From contig NZ_CP015882.1 in assembly GCF_000697965.2 (NCBI RefSeq), positions 1 to 64,000 of the forward strand: a stretch of 64,000 nt of DNA. The letters are read 5' to 3'. This DNA is from Ensifer adhaerens (GTDB lineage: Bacteria; Pseudomonadota; Alphaproteobacteria; Rhizobiales; Rhizobiaceae). The first letter of the stretch is position 1. Each line of letters opens with the position of its first letter. Shown here one piece after another: positions 9,340 through 18,013 of this stretch. The notes beneath the pieces are model-generated. The model did no database searches. It saw nothing but the letters and a program-made list of their open reading frames with translations, and was not told the origin of the DNA. The translations under genes and the position numbers were made by a program.

Positions 9340-9670
9340 GGCCGAAGGGAATCATGATTTGCCCCCGGCACGGAATCCCCCGGGCGCCACGAAATACGGC
9401 TCGACCTCATTTATGCACACTTCCCTCAGTGGGACGCCAAAAAGTCTGCCACCAAATCTGCCCCGGTTACCGCCGCGACCGATCTTGGACGCTTGCACAG
9501 CTTTGGCGGCCCCCGACGGGCATATCGCCCGCTCGACGTTCGGAGAAGGGTGGGGCGAACCGCTCAGATTTTCCCTAAGCCTGGGCCCTCGCTGTGGATC
9601 GACGGCGAACTCGTCCACCTGGGGGACCTCGTCTTGCACGACATCGGCACCCCGACGCACGAACTGACCA
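9340..9670. other. IS junction region
   Basis: This lies between the IS66 remnant and the istB remnant. Frames are open on both strands but none resembles IstA or another transposase. It is probably terminal sequence of two abutting elements. No clean inverted repeat could be traced by eye. Confidence 0.35.
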
Positions 9671-10451
9671 TAGCTCGCGACGTGCTGCGCACCCGCCGGC
9701 GGATCGCGCGCAGCCGCCCAGCTCGACACGCTGCTGGACGAGGCCGCTCGCTCGAAGATGACCTTGCGCGAAGCCCTGGCTTTCCTGGTATCGCGGGAGA
9801 TCTCCCGGCGTGATGAACGGCGCATCTCCATGTCGAGCAAGCTGGCCCAATTCCCCTTCGTACGCGAACTCGATGGCTTTGACTTCGAGGCACAGCCATC
9901 GTTGGATCAGGGACAGATCAGGGAATTGGCAACCTGCCGCTGGATCGCTCACGGGGGACACGGTGCTATTCCTGGGGCCGCCCGGAACAGGGAAAACCCA
10001 TCTCGCCGTCAGCCTTGGCCGCGAAGCGATCCGTCAGAACTATAACGTCCAATTTGTCACGGCGGCCACTCTGGTGGCGATGCTGGCCAAGGCCCACAAC
10101 GACGGCTCGTTGGACAAGCAACTGACGATCCTGTCGCGACCGAAATTGCTGATTATCGATGAGTTAGGATATCTGCCTTTCGTAGCTAACGCCGCCCACC
10201 TGTTCTTCCAATTGGTCTCCCGGCGCTACGAGAAGGGATCAATCCTGATCACATCCAACCGTTCGGTCGGAGAATGGGGAAGCGTCTTCGGCGACCCCGT
10301 AGTCGCCACGGCGATATTGGACCGCCTTCTTCACCATTCAACAGTGATCACCATCCGCGGCGACAGCTACCGTCTTCGCGAAAAGCGTCGCTCCGGCCTT
10401 ATACAGAAAGCTGGATCGGCGCTTGAAACAAACGAAACGACCAATCAATGA
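9671..10451 (+). pseudogene. istB: Frameshifted istB (IS21-family ATPase)
   Basis: IstB is the AAA+ helper ATPase of IS21-type transposition. The N-terminal half (AAQLDTLLDEAARSKMTLRE) runs in one frame to WIAHG at about 9955. The rest (DTVLFLGPPGTGKTHLAVS, LLIIDELGYLPF, ITSNRSVGEWG) runs in the next frame. The switch falls in a run of five G at 9953-9957, where removing one G restores the reading frame. Walker A and B are intact, but no istA precedes it and a TAG blocks the frame just upstream. It is a relic, unless the G-run is a sequencing error. Confidence 0.8.
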
Positions 10452-10747
10452 AGGGGGGCAAATCTCCGTTTCGACCAAGAGGGGTCAAATCTTCACTTCG
10501 CTTGACACATGGCCCGGCCGTTGGTCTCGGCCGGCATGGTCACCAAGACGAGGTTAGGCGGCAGGCGGCGCGACGGATTGTTGGCGAGCTCGGTCTTCGC
10601 GAGATGACAGGGAGGGGGAGGTTTCGGGCGTGGGGCATCCTATAGACTCAACAGGCGCCGAGTACATCGCCACCTTCCTTTACCTAGCTCAGTAGGCATT
10701 TAAAGGCGTAAATAGCTTAGAACGAGAGACATTTTGGCGTTGTTTGC
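10452..10747. other. Non-coding region after istB
   Basis: It probably begins with the end of the IS21-like element (GGGGTCAAATCTTCACTTCG). No gene was seen. The right part leads into the direct repeats and start of the Xre-type gene. Confidence 0.4.
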
Positions 10748-10790
10748 GCAAATATGCTCACTTTTCACCTAGGGCGCAGTATGCAAATAT
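10748..10790 (+). promoter_or_regulatory. Direct repeats, candidate Xre operator
   Basis: GCAAATAT occurs at 10748-10755 and again at 10783-10790. Both copies are followed by N-CTC. The pair lies 27-69 bp before the start of the Xre-type gene, where autoregulatory operators of such proteins usually lie. Confidence 0.4.
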
Positions 10791-10816
10791 TCTCCTAGAA
10801 ACTGCTGGAGAGGCAA

Positions 10817-11758
10817 ATGACTACCGTGAAGATCAACCCGAAAAGACTTGCTGCACTACGAGCCCGGAAAGGCCTCAGTCAAAAGCAGCTCGCGAGCAAA
10901 GTTGGAGTGGACAAAGGCACCGTCTCGCGGTGGGAGCGCGGTGAGACCACCCGGGTCCGAGACGAAAAGCTCGGCCTGCTGTGCAAGGTACTTCACACGA
11001 CCACGGCCGAACTGAGTTCTGATAGTCCGTTATCCGAAAGGTCGCCCGACCGCGAAACCGGCTCGAGAGAGCAGGTCAATCTTATGATGGATATCGCCTG
11101 TCGGAACGCTTTGGGACTTGTCGCGATGAGATATGGTGTCACAAGACAGCAGATCGTAGAGATTGCCCCACTGCTCTTCTTTATTGCAGCCGAACGGTCC
11201 CTGATTGACAGGCGTGAAAAGCTGGATCGGTTGAGGGAAAGTGTTGACAGGGCGATTGGAGAGGCCGCCGATCATCTTCAGAACCACCTGCGCGGGACGC
11301 AAAACTGGCACGACGAAGAGCTGTTGGAGCAAGAGGATGCGTCCTTTGCTGCAAGAGATCTCTTCGCCAATCAAGTGGGCCCCTGGACTGATGACCGGGC
11401 CAGAAGCAACCCCTTCGCGCGGTTCTTAACCAACCTGTTGGCAGAAACGGGGCTCAATCCTTTGGTGCCCATCAGCTGGGAAGTCGGGGAGGGGCCGACA
11501 TACAGAATCGGATTCGAAGAGGTCAGTAAACTCGTCGGCGGGGACAGTAGCGCGTGCGCTTCGGTCTTGAGTGGAAAGGTAGCTCTTACGGACATGCCAA
11601 CGGACGTTCGCCGTGGATCGTCGGCCGTAAGAGCACAATGGGTGAACGACCAGGCCGGCATTGAGGATCGTGAGTTGAAAGAGTTTTTGGAAACGCTGGA
11701 CCTCCAGAGCTTCACGCTCAATCTGGTGGAGACGGGGGGCGACGACCATGGACTTTAA
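10817..11758 (+). CDS. Xre-family helix-turn-helix regulator with long C-terminal domain
   Basis: The first 70 residues form a Cro/C1-type helix-turn-helix (LAALRARKGLSQKQLASKVG, then KGTVSRWERGE). The next 240 residues are not recognised but are rich in charged helices. The 313-residue product is long for an antitoxin. The ATG at 10817 has GGAGAGG upstream. It overlaps the DUF4258 gene by 11 bases, so the two are co-translated and may form a toxin-antitoxin-like pair. Direct repeats upstream suggest autoregulation. Function beyond DNA binding is unknown. Confidence 0.8.
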   Translation: MTTVKINPKRLAALRARKGLSQKQLASKVGVDKGTVSRWERGETTRVRDEKLGLLCKVLHTTTAELSSDSPLSERSPDRETGSREQVNLMMDIACRNALGLVAMRYGVTRQQIVEIAPLLFFIAAERSLIDRREKLDRLRESVDRAIGEAADHLQNHLRGTQNWHDEELLEQEDASFAARDLFANQVGPWTDDRARSNPFARFLTNLLAETGLNPLVPISWEVGEGPTYRIGFEEVSKLVGGDSSACASVLSGKVALTDMPTDVRRGSSAVRAQWVNDQAGIEDRELKEFLETLDLQSFTLNLVETGGDDHGL

Positions 11759-12023
11759 TTGGACGCAACATGCGACTCAACGTGCCTCGCAACGGGGACT
11801 TATCGAGACCGATCTGCAATTGATTATGGCTATCGGTACGGAAGTCGAAGGTGGGTTTCTGGTCAGAAAACGAGACTATCTCGCGGTCGAGCGCGAGATT
11901 AAGGCCCACCTCAATCGGCTTCGCCATCTTGTTGGAAAGCGCGTCGTTGCGGATGAGGGCAGCCTTATCACCGCTTACCATGCGAAGCCTGGAAAAACGC
12001 GCCGCCTATTGCAGCGGCGATAG
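11748..12023 (+). CDS. DUF4258 family protein, possible toxin
   Basis: This 91-residue protein begins HATQRASQRGLIETDLQ, the His...Arg-x-x-QRG pattern of DUF4258. That family is thought to have a RelE-like small RNase fold and often sits in toxin-antitoxin loci. The C-terminal ITAYHAKPGKTRRLLQRR matches the family's last strand, followed by a basic tail. The start ATG lies within the end of the Xre gene. The toxin role is inferred from family and context. Confidence 0.65.
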   Translation: MDFNWTQHATQRASQRGLIETDLQLIMAIGTEVEGGFLVRKRDYLAVEREIKAHLNRLRHLVGKRVVADEGSLITAYHAKPGKTRRLLQRR

Positions 12024-12048
12024 CTTCGAAACGATCAGGGGGATGGAA

Positions 12049-12357
12049 ATGTCGAAAGCAAAATCGAGTGGGGTATCATTGACGATAGAGGATGCCGCGA
12101 TTGCAAAGGGTATGCTCTCCCGCGGTGATCGGCAGCACGATGTCGCGGCATGGTTTGGGGTTAATGGCGGTCGGATCGCTGATATACATACCGGAAAGAC
12201 TTTTGGATCCGTGTTGCCCGTCTTCCACGGCCTTCCCCCTCCAGGGCCCTATCACTCACCGAAAAAAGCCCGCGATACTAGGCGGATGCTTGAGGAAGCT
12301 TATAAGGATCTCCTGGAGATCGTGCAGAAATTTGAAGGCCGACTATCCGAACTTTGA
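12049..12357 (+). CDS. Small HTH-like hypothetical protein
   Basis: The 102-residue product starts MSKAKSSG behind AGGGGGA; the frame also has an ATG at 12043. It contains TIEDAAIAKGMLSRGDRQHD followed by VAAWFGVNGGRIADI, which reads as a helix-turn-helix of the kind that recognises DNA without a large partner domain. The rest is a basic, helical C-terminus. It is probably expressed with the two genes before it. No function can be assigned. Confidence 0.55.
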   Translation: MSKAKSSGVSLTIEDAAIAKGMLSRGDRQHDVAAWFGVNGGRIADIHTGKTFGSVLPVFHGLPPPGPYHSPKKARDTRRMLEEAYKDLLEIVQKFEGRLSEL

Positions 12358-12865
12358 CCGGTCCGATAACCAATAACCGTGTCGCTCGGCTTGAAGCGAC
12401 TCAGCCCCTCATCGGACTGCTGACAGCGGTTGTGGCGGCGCCTGTACCCACGGGGTCTGACAACTCGGGCCAAGAATGGTGAGTTTTCAGTTGGACCAAT
12501 GTTGATGGCTTTGTTGAGGAAGGCTGGACAATGGCATCATTGCCCAGACTTCAAAGCATTCTTTTGTGTGTTTCAAGCCATTGAAAAATAAGACATAAAT
12601 TGGAGTTACCGGACGGCAACTCCCATTCTGATCAGCTCGATCGGCGAAAATAAAGAAATTAATATGGAAGACATAGCTTTCCGTAGCTAGGCTTTTCGTT
12701 TCGCCGTCCAGCATTTGACTTGAACGTTGTCTCGTCTTGTAGTCAGCTGACTACAAGATAAATTATTGGTTTTACTGCAGTTGTTTGCGCCGCTGCTGCT
12801 TTCAGGGTCGCAGCATGCCAATCGATGTGGCGAAGTGTAATGCGAGACCGGAGAATAGGCCAAGG
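12358..12865. other. Intergenic region with a perfect palindrome
   Basis: No supported gene in about 500 bp. The frames present have no family features. The main structure is the 24-bp palindrome at 12735-12758, upstream of the DUF3800-like gene. The left part is GC-rich, and the part after 12540 is distinctly AT-richer than its surroundings. Confidence 0.45.
12735..12758. repeat. Perfect 24-bp palindrome upstream of DUF3800-like gene
   Basis: The half-site TCTTGTAGTCAG is followed by its exact complement. It ends about 107 bp before the preferred start of the next gene. It may be an operator. It differs from the repC-downstream palindromes except for the central CAGCTG. Confidence 0.55.
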
Positions 12866-13627
12866 ATGACAATCGATCTCCCCGAAATACTGCTGAAGCC
12901 GGATCGCGTTCTTGTGTTTTGCGACGACACCGATATTGCCCAGCAGCCAGTGGCGTCGCTTCAGCCTGACTTGCGGATTCTCATTGGCGTCCAGTTGATG
13001 TCGAGTGATTACGGAACGCTTTCCGAAAAAATCCAGTCATGGCTGGAAGCGAACGGTGCGACAGAGTTTCACGCGACCGACATTGTCAGTGGCAAGGGTG
13101 CGTGGAAGACAAAATCGATCGGAGAGCGTCAGGCCGCTTTGGAATTTGTCGCGAGCGCTTTCGCAGGAAGTTTGGTGCGGGTCGATGCACTTTGGCTGGC
13201 AAAGGGTTCTTACGCTGCTCATAAAGAAGAGGCAGAGAAACTTGGAAAGGTCAGTGTCGGCTTCAAAGGCGGCCTTCGACGAGTCTTCCTTCGATGCCTG
13301 ATGGAGCGGCTATCAACAGAGGTGTTGCCGGCGGTGCTTGTTCTCGACCAGGAGAAGGCGCAGACCGACGCGGTCGTCGACAATAGTTGGCCCGAGGGTG
13401 CATTCCTCGTTGGGGGCGGCCCGGTCACGGCGCCGTCTCATCTTGTTCCTGGCCTACAGGTTGCGGATACGATGGCCTGGGCAGTAAACCGCTATCTCAC
13501 AAAACGGCCTCTCTTCGATAGCGGCAAGCAGTCGGGATTTGATCAGGTCGCTTTGGAACTGATAGCTGCGATACCAGGAAAGCTGAAGAATGTTCTTGAT
13601 GAGAGCCTAGACGAAGCCGTCCAGTGA
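12866..13627 (+). CDS. DUF3800-like protein
   Basis: DUF3800 proteins have an RNase H-like fold and are frequent in defence islands, but their role is unsettled. The 253-residue form begins MTIDLPEILLKPDRVLVFC, with the first acidic strand CDDTDI. HATDIVSGKGAWK, LVLDQEKAQTD and the LVPGLQVADTMAWAVNRYL helix follow, which resemble the family's acidic residues and its LQxAD signature. The frame is open from 12785, so the N-terminus is uncertain. It sits just before an endonuclease gene on the same strand. Confidence 0.6.
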   Translation: MTIDLPEILLKPDRVLVFCDDTDIAQQPVASLQPDLRILIGVQLMSSDYGTLSEKIQSWLEANGATEFHATDIVSGKGAWKTKSIGERQAALEFVASAFAGSLVRVDALWLAKGSYAAHKEEAEKLGKVSVGFKGGLRRVFLRCLMERLSTEVLPAVLVLDQEKAQTDAVVDNSWPEGAFLVGGGPVTAPSHLVPGLQVADTMAWAVNRYLTKRPLFDSGKQSGFDQVALELIAAIPGKLKNVLDESLDEAVQ

Positions 13628-13652
13628 TCGTACAGCGGGTGGCAGATTCCTG

Positions 13653-13692
13653 GGAGACCTCATCGTCTCCAAGGAACCCAGCGAAAGGTTCC
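13653..13692 (+). terminator. Two consecutive short hairpins after DUF3800-like gene
   Basis: GGAGAC (13653-13658) pairs with GTCTCC (13665-13670). Immediately after, GGAACC (13673-13678) pairs with GGTTCC (13687-13692). There is no T-run, so a Rho-independent terminator is uncertain. They could be regulatory structures in the leader of the endonuclease mRNA. Confidence 0.3.
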
Positions 13693-13771
13693 CTGAACTT
13701 CTGCACGCTGCCAAATCGCCGCGAACGAGAATCCTCGCGCCGGGGCAGATGCGTGTGATGCGAGGATATCA

Positions 13772-14950
13772 ATGAAAGAAATCGCCGCCGATAACCTTGC
13801 TCAGGTCGACCTGATCGTCGACGCGATCTATCAGGGCGGGCGGAAAGGAAATGCCGGAGACGATCCGCTCCCTCGCCTGATGCGGGTCGACAGTCAGGGA
13901 GGGTTCCGCTACCGCGGCAAAGTCAAGGCCAAGCTCGAGATGCTGGTGCTCAGAACAAGCATGGACGATCCCGACTGGCCCGATGCGCTCGATGCGGATA
14001 CTGGCATCTTCACATACTACGGCGACAACAAGGAGCCAGGGCGCGACCTGCATGACACGGGCCGTGATGGCAATCTCATACTCAAGACGATATTTGAAGA
14101 CAGCCGGTCAGGGCAGGCTGGAAGGGAGGCGGTACCGCCGGTGTTTCTTTTCGCAAAGACCGGCACCTATCGCGACGTGAGATTCCTCGGGCTCGCGGTT
14201 CCTGGGGCAAGCGATCTTGATGCTTCCGAGGAGCTCGTGGCGATCTGGCGCAACGTCAAGAACGAGAGGTTTCAGAACTACCGCTCCCGCTTCACCGTTC
14301 TCGACGCCGCGGTCATATCGCGAAAATGGATTGACAGTATCATCGCCGGCCAGCCGGATCACTCGCATGCTCCTCCAGCTTGGTTACGCTGGCGCAAGAC
14401 GGGAAAACGAACCCCTTTGATAGCGGCCCGGACTCTCGAGTACAGGAACCGCAGTGAACAGCTACCCTCCGACAAGGAGGGGCAGGCCATGATGGAAGCC
14501 ATCCGTGTTCACTTCAAGGGTCGGCCACACGCATTCGAGCATTGTGCCGCTGCGCTCGCACGTCTCATGGTCCCCGACATAGCTGCGCTGGACGTCACCC
14601 GGCCGTCTCGCGATGGAGGGCGTGACGCGGTCGGCCAGCTCAGGGTGGGGTCCGGTCCAAGCGGGATCCTTGTCGATTTCGCGCTTGAAGCAAAATGCTA
14701 CACCCCTCCAACTGCTGTCGGAGTAAAGGACATGTCCCGACTGATCTCCAGGCTTCGCCACCGGCAGTTCGGGGTTCTGGTCACGACGTCCTGTGTCGAC
14801 CTCCAGGCCTACAAGGAGATCAAGGAGGACCTGCATCCGATACTTGTTATCGCGGCAGCAGATATCGTGGAGCTGTTGCGACGGAATGGGCATGGCAGTG
14901 CTCAAGCCGTCTCGCGGTGGCTGGTTGAGGAATTTCCGCTCGACGTTTAA
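13772..14950 (+). CDS. AspBHI/Mrr-like restriction endonuclease
   Basis: The 392-residue protein has a C-terminal Mrr-type PD-(D/E)XK domain. RPSRDGGRDAVG supplies the catalytic Asp and FALEAKCY the E-x-K, about 20 residues later. VGVKDMSRLISRLRHRQFGV and LVTTSCVD follow. The N-terminal 200 residues (IFTYYGDNKEPGRDLHDTGR) resemble the SRA-like base-reading domain of AspBHI-type enzymes, which cut DNA containing 5-methylcytosine. The ATG has GAGGA upstream. It converges with the AIPR gene, and the two stop codons overlap. Whether it belongs to that R-M operon or acts as an independent modification-dependent nuclease is open. Confidence 0.8.
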   Translation: MKEIAADNLAQVDLIVDAIYQGGRKGNAGDDPLPRLMRVDSQGGFRYRGKVKAKLEMLVLRTSMDDPDWPDALDADTGIFTYYGDNKEPGRDLHDTGRDGNLILKTIFEDSRSGQAGREAVPPVFLFAKTGTYRDVRFLGLAVPGASDLDASEELVAIWRNVKNERFQNYRSRFTVLDAAVISRKWIDSIIAGQPDHSHAPPAWLRWRKTGKRTPLIAARTLEYRNRSEQLPSDKEGQAMMEAIRVHFKGRPHAFEHCAAALARLMVPDIAALDVTRPSRDGGRDAVGQLRVGSGPSGILVDFALEAKCYTPPTAVGVKDMSRLISRLRHRQFGVLVTTSCVDLQAYKEIKEDLHPILVIAAADIVELLRRNGHGSAQAVSRWLVEEFPLDV

Positions 14951-17040
14951 GCCTCAGCTTCTTCACCGACCCTGGCAAGCTGCGAACCCAGGTTGACAAG
15001 GCCGGCCCTGTCTACCGCCGAAAGCGCCTCCAGAGCAGGCTTAGCCTGTTTGACCGTCGGCTTCTTCTCCCAGCCACCTACGGCGTAGCCTGCCAGCGTC
15101 CTGCATATGCTTGCCACCCGGTAGTGGATGATGCCCGCTTTCTGTCCACGTTCGGCAACCTCCAGCCAGGTAGCGCCTGTAACCTCCATGCAACGCGCGA
15201 TCCGCTCATAGTCGACCACGGAGCGGGCCTCTCCCGAACCCATCATCTCGCCGGCTGTCCCGTTCTCCGCATAGGAAAACTCCTGTGGCAAAGGATCAAC
15301 GAACGACGGCAGGCGGTCCCTCACTGTCTTCCAGCAATCTGGTTTCTTGAACCATTCGCTGGGGTTCTTCTGACCAGCCGATTCGCGAAGTATGGTGTCG
15401 ATCTGTGGCGCCCAGTCGGCAATCAGCTGCTCCATTTCGGTAGTAATCGTCTGTCTTGACCATATTCCTTCAAAATCGATCCTGCCGCCCGATCTGTGGG
15501 AGAGACCAGCTACGAGATACGCGGCTATTTGCGCACCATACGCCGGAAACTTCATGCTTCTGATCTTCTTTTCGGCGGCTCGATAGAGTACCGCAATAGC
15601 GATGAGCCGCCTGAACCAGGGCTGGTCGGGCGGTGGAAGGGGCTCATCCTTGAGCCTCTGCATGAAATACTGAAAGTTCTTCTGCCCTCCAAGACAGACC
15701 TTGTCAGGCAGTCCCGACCAGGCACTGAGATACCGCGCTACATCCAGCTTGCTGAGGCGCCGGTGCTTGGGCGTCTGCTGCCGGAACGTCGTTTCGTCGG
15801 ACTTTCGATATGCCGCCTTGTGTTCGGCTGCCAGATACGCGCCTCGGGCCCGCTCATAGAACCACCTGCCCTTACCGTCGCTGAGCCATGTCGTGTTAGC
15901 AAGTACTTCAACCTGCTGGTGAAATGGATCATTCGCGGAGAAATCCGCAAGCTGGACAGTGTTCTGCCGGTTGGCAGCACGTGAGATGGCCGATACCATT
16001 TCACTCAGATCTGCACCGCCCACCTTTATGATCTTCACGGGGACAGAGACATGTTCAAGGTCCGAGTCCTTTCGTCCTGCACGGTGCAGGGACGCGGTGG
16101 TCTGTCCACCATTGACGATCTGGAGGCCTCTCAGCGATCTGATCTCGAGCCCGTACGCGCCCTGGCCGACTTCCAGATCATCAACCGTCGCAACGATGCC
16201 GTTGTTATAGGCGAGGAACATCGTCGGCTTCTTGACGATTGTCTCGCGCAGCTCGGCATTGACACTCTTGCGGCCCTGGAGCCCGAGAAAGGCTCGAACA
16301 TTTAGCTCCAGAAGGCGCACGCCATAGCGCTCATAGACCTGAGATAGGACCTTGCCCGGCAGGACTGACAGATACGCATCGTAGTCGTCGTTCTGTGCCG
16401 GAACATGCAGACACTGCAGGCCCCGCCCAGCGAGCGCCACGAGATCCACGGCAATGTCTTCGCGGGTCTCACCCTTTCCAAGCACCCTGAAGAGCCTGGT
16501 GATATCGTAGGCCTCGAACTTGAGCGGCTTCCCCTTCCATTCGACAGGCGGCGTGATGTTGCCCATGGTTCCGTCGCTCAGAAGAACGACGCGGACGGCA
16601 GTCAGCCTTTCGGCCTCCGCTTCTATCAGCCTGGCGAGATCGCTGGCGTCAGTATTCGCAGGCTCGAGGCTGGCGGCCAGACCATCCACACAGGCGCTCG
16701 CAAACCGGAGCGCCCGCTCCAGAGCCTTGGTAACCTCCGCCGCGGGTATCCGCGCAGCATCCCGATCACCCGAATAGAGCGTCGTGAAGAGATCAAGCCT
16801 CCCGCGCTCCTCGTCATAGGCATAGCCATCTATGCGGTAGGCAACATTGCGGCCACGTCTGTCCTTGTAGTGCCCCGTCTGATAGACCGGAAAGGTCTCG
16901 TCGAAGTGGCCTGCCTCCTCTAAACGCTCAAGGATCATTGCAGTGAAGATGTTCACTGTGAACGGTTCTACAGCTGAAACACTCTCTTCGACCTCGCTGA
17001 CGAGATCTTGAAGAAAATCCATTGCCGCGTCGTCAGCCAT
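14947..17040 (-). CDS. AIPR family protein
   Basis: AIPR (abortive infection phage resistance) proteins are found in MORC/MutL-type restriction systems and in plasmid phage-resistance loci. The 697-residue product carries the family hallmark FLAYNNGIVATVD at about 275-287 and GLQIVNGGQTTASLHRA at about 305-321. An N-terminal region ending GYAYDEERGRLDLF precedes them. The C-terminal 350 residues are mainly helical and unassigned. It is the last gene of the operon and overlaps the nuclease gene by eight bases. Its biochemical role is not established. Confidence 0.9.
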   Translation of the reverse strand: MADDAAMDFLQDLVSEVEESVSAVEPFTVNIFTAMILERLEEAGHFDETFPVYQTGHYKDRRGRNVAYRIDGYAYDEERGRLDLFTTLYSGDRDAARIPAAEVTKALERALRFASACVDGLAASLEPANTDASDLARLIEAEAERLTAVRVVLLSDGTMGNITPPVEWKGKPLKFEAYDITRLFRVLGKGETREDIAVDLVALAGRGLQCLHVPAQNDDYDAYLSVLPGKVLSQVYERYGVRLLELNVRAFLGLQGRKSVNAELRETIVKKPTMFLAYNNGIVATVDDLEVGQGAYGLEIRSLRGLQIVNGGQTTASLHRAGRKDSDLEHVSVPVKIIKVGGADLSEMVSAISRAANRQNTVQLADFSANDPFHQQVEVLANTTWLSDGKGRWFYERARGAYLAAEHKAAYRKSDETTFRQQTPKHRRLSKLDVARYLSAWSGLPDKVCLGGQKNFQYFMQRLKDEPLPPPDQPWFRRLIAIAVLYRAAEKKIRSMKFPAYGAQIAAYLVAGLSHRSGGRIDFEGIWSRQTITTEMEQLIADWAPQIDTILRESAGQKNPSEWFKKPDCWKTVRDRLPSFVDPLPQEFSYAENGTAGEMMGSGEARSVVDYERIARCMEVTGATWLEVAERGQKAGIIHYRVASICRTLAGYAVGGWEKKPTVKQAKPALEALSAVDRAGLVNLGSQLARVGEEAEA

Positions 17041-18013
17041 TCTGTTCCCCCAGATTGAATGCGTTGAGGACTTCCTGGATATCGCGCGCGTAGGGACCGA
17101 TGGACCTTACCTCGAGCGTGTAGGAAGCCTCCGTGATTGCTGCGGGCAGGTCCGCCCGAACCAATCGTGGAAACTCTTCGGAGACTGCGTAGCAGTCCAT
17201 GCTGCGGAGCTGAACACGAGGCGTGCTGCGTGCGCTCTCATCGTCGGGCAGGAGGCCGCGACGGATGACGAAATTATCAAGAGCGTGGCAGGAAGCGCCG
17301 TCCGCCAAGTGACCCTTCAGCGCTGTCAGCACGTCCTGAAGGCTTCTACCCGAAGGGCTCTCGATGAGCCTCACGTGTACCAGATCAAGAAGCCTCAGAC
17401 CGGCGGTATCCAGCTGATCAAGCCTCGAGATCGTGATCTGCGCAGACGGTCCAAGACCGGTCTTGACTTCCAGAGCATGGCCGCCGTTCTGAAAATCATG
17501 AAGGCCGTCAGTCGGCGCGCTCCAGGATGTCAGGTGGCTGCTGTCAAGCTCCAGCAGCCTCTCCAGAAGCAGAAGCTCACCGATGAGACCGATCGTCTCC
17601 GAGCGCGAGAGGCCGGCATTCCGCTCGCGAAGAAATCGCCGCCAGGCATCAAGGCGTGACAGGAAATGATTGAGCGCCCTGTCTACCTCGGAGTTTGTGA
17701 CCGAAGCGACGAGGTCGGCACAGATGGTCGAAAAGAGGTCCCGCCGCGCGTCGTCTTCAAGAGAAAGGACTAGCACCGGGCTTCCATCATGCAGAATCAA
17801 GACCAGTCGCATCCCACCCAGTTCAAAATGGGCTCCTTGAGGTGCCGTTGCCCGAAGCATCAGACATGGCGCATCGTCATCCGCCCGCCTTCCGGCATGA
17901 ATTTCGAGAGGAAGGTCGGTTGAGATGAGTCTGCTTCGATACTGTCGGGAAAGCGGCCGTATCTGACCCAGCTCGTTCCAGGCGTCGGTGAGATTGGTTG
18001 CCCAGTCCGTCAT
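17033..18013 (-). CDS. PD-(D/E)XK motif protein (DUF4420-like)
   Basis: The 326-residue product contains a nuclease-type core: GELLLLERLL with Glu 146, then GLHDFQNGGHALEVKTG with Asp 173 and E182-V-K184. This is a complete PD-(D/E)XK active site. The following ITISRLDQLD and LDLVHVRLIE strands fit the DUF4420 family of MORC-type R-M operons. It overlaps the Z1 gene by four bases and the AIPR gene by eight. It is the likely DNA-cutting subunit of the system. The cleavage site is unknown. Confidence 0.88.
   Translation of the reverse strand: MTDWATNLTDAWNELGQIRPLSRQYRSRLISTDLPLEIHAGRRADDDAPCLMLRATAPQGAHFELGGMRLVLILHDGSPVLVLSLEDDARRDLFSTICADLVASVTNSEVDRALNHFLSRLDAWRRFLRERNAGLSRSETIGLIGELLLLERLLELDSSHLTSWSAPTDGLHDFQNGGHALEVKTGLGPSAQITISRLDQLDTAGLRLLDLVHVRLIESPSGRSLQDVLTALKGHLADGASCHALDNFVIRRGLLPDDESARSTPRVQLRSMDCYAVSEEFPRLVRADLPAAITEASYTLEVRSIGPYARDIQEVLNAFNLGEQNG

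Noticed and set aside
9352..9670. istA remnant upstream of istB
   Set aside because: No IstA integrase-core motif was found in any frame of this stretch.
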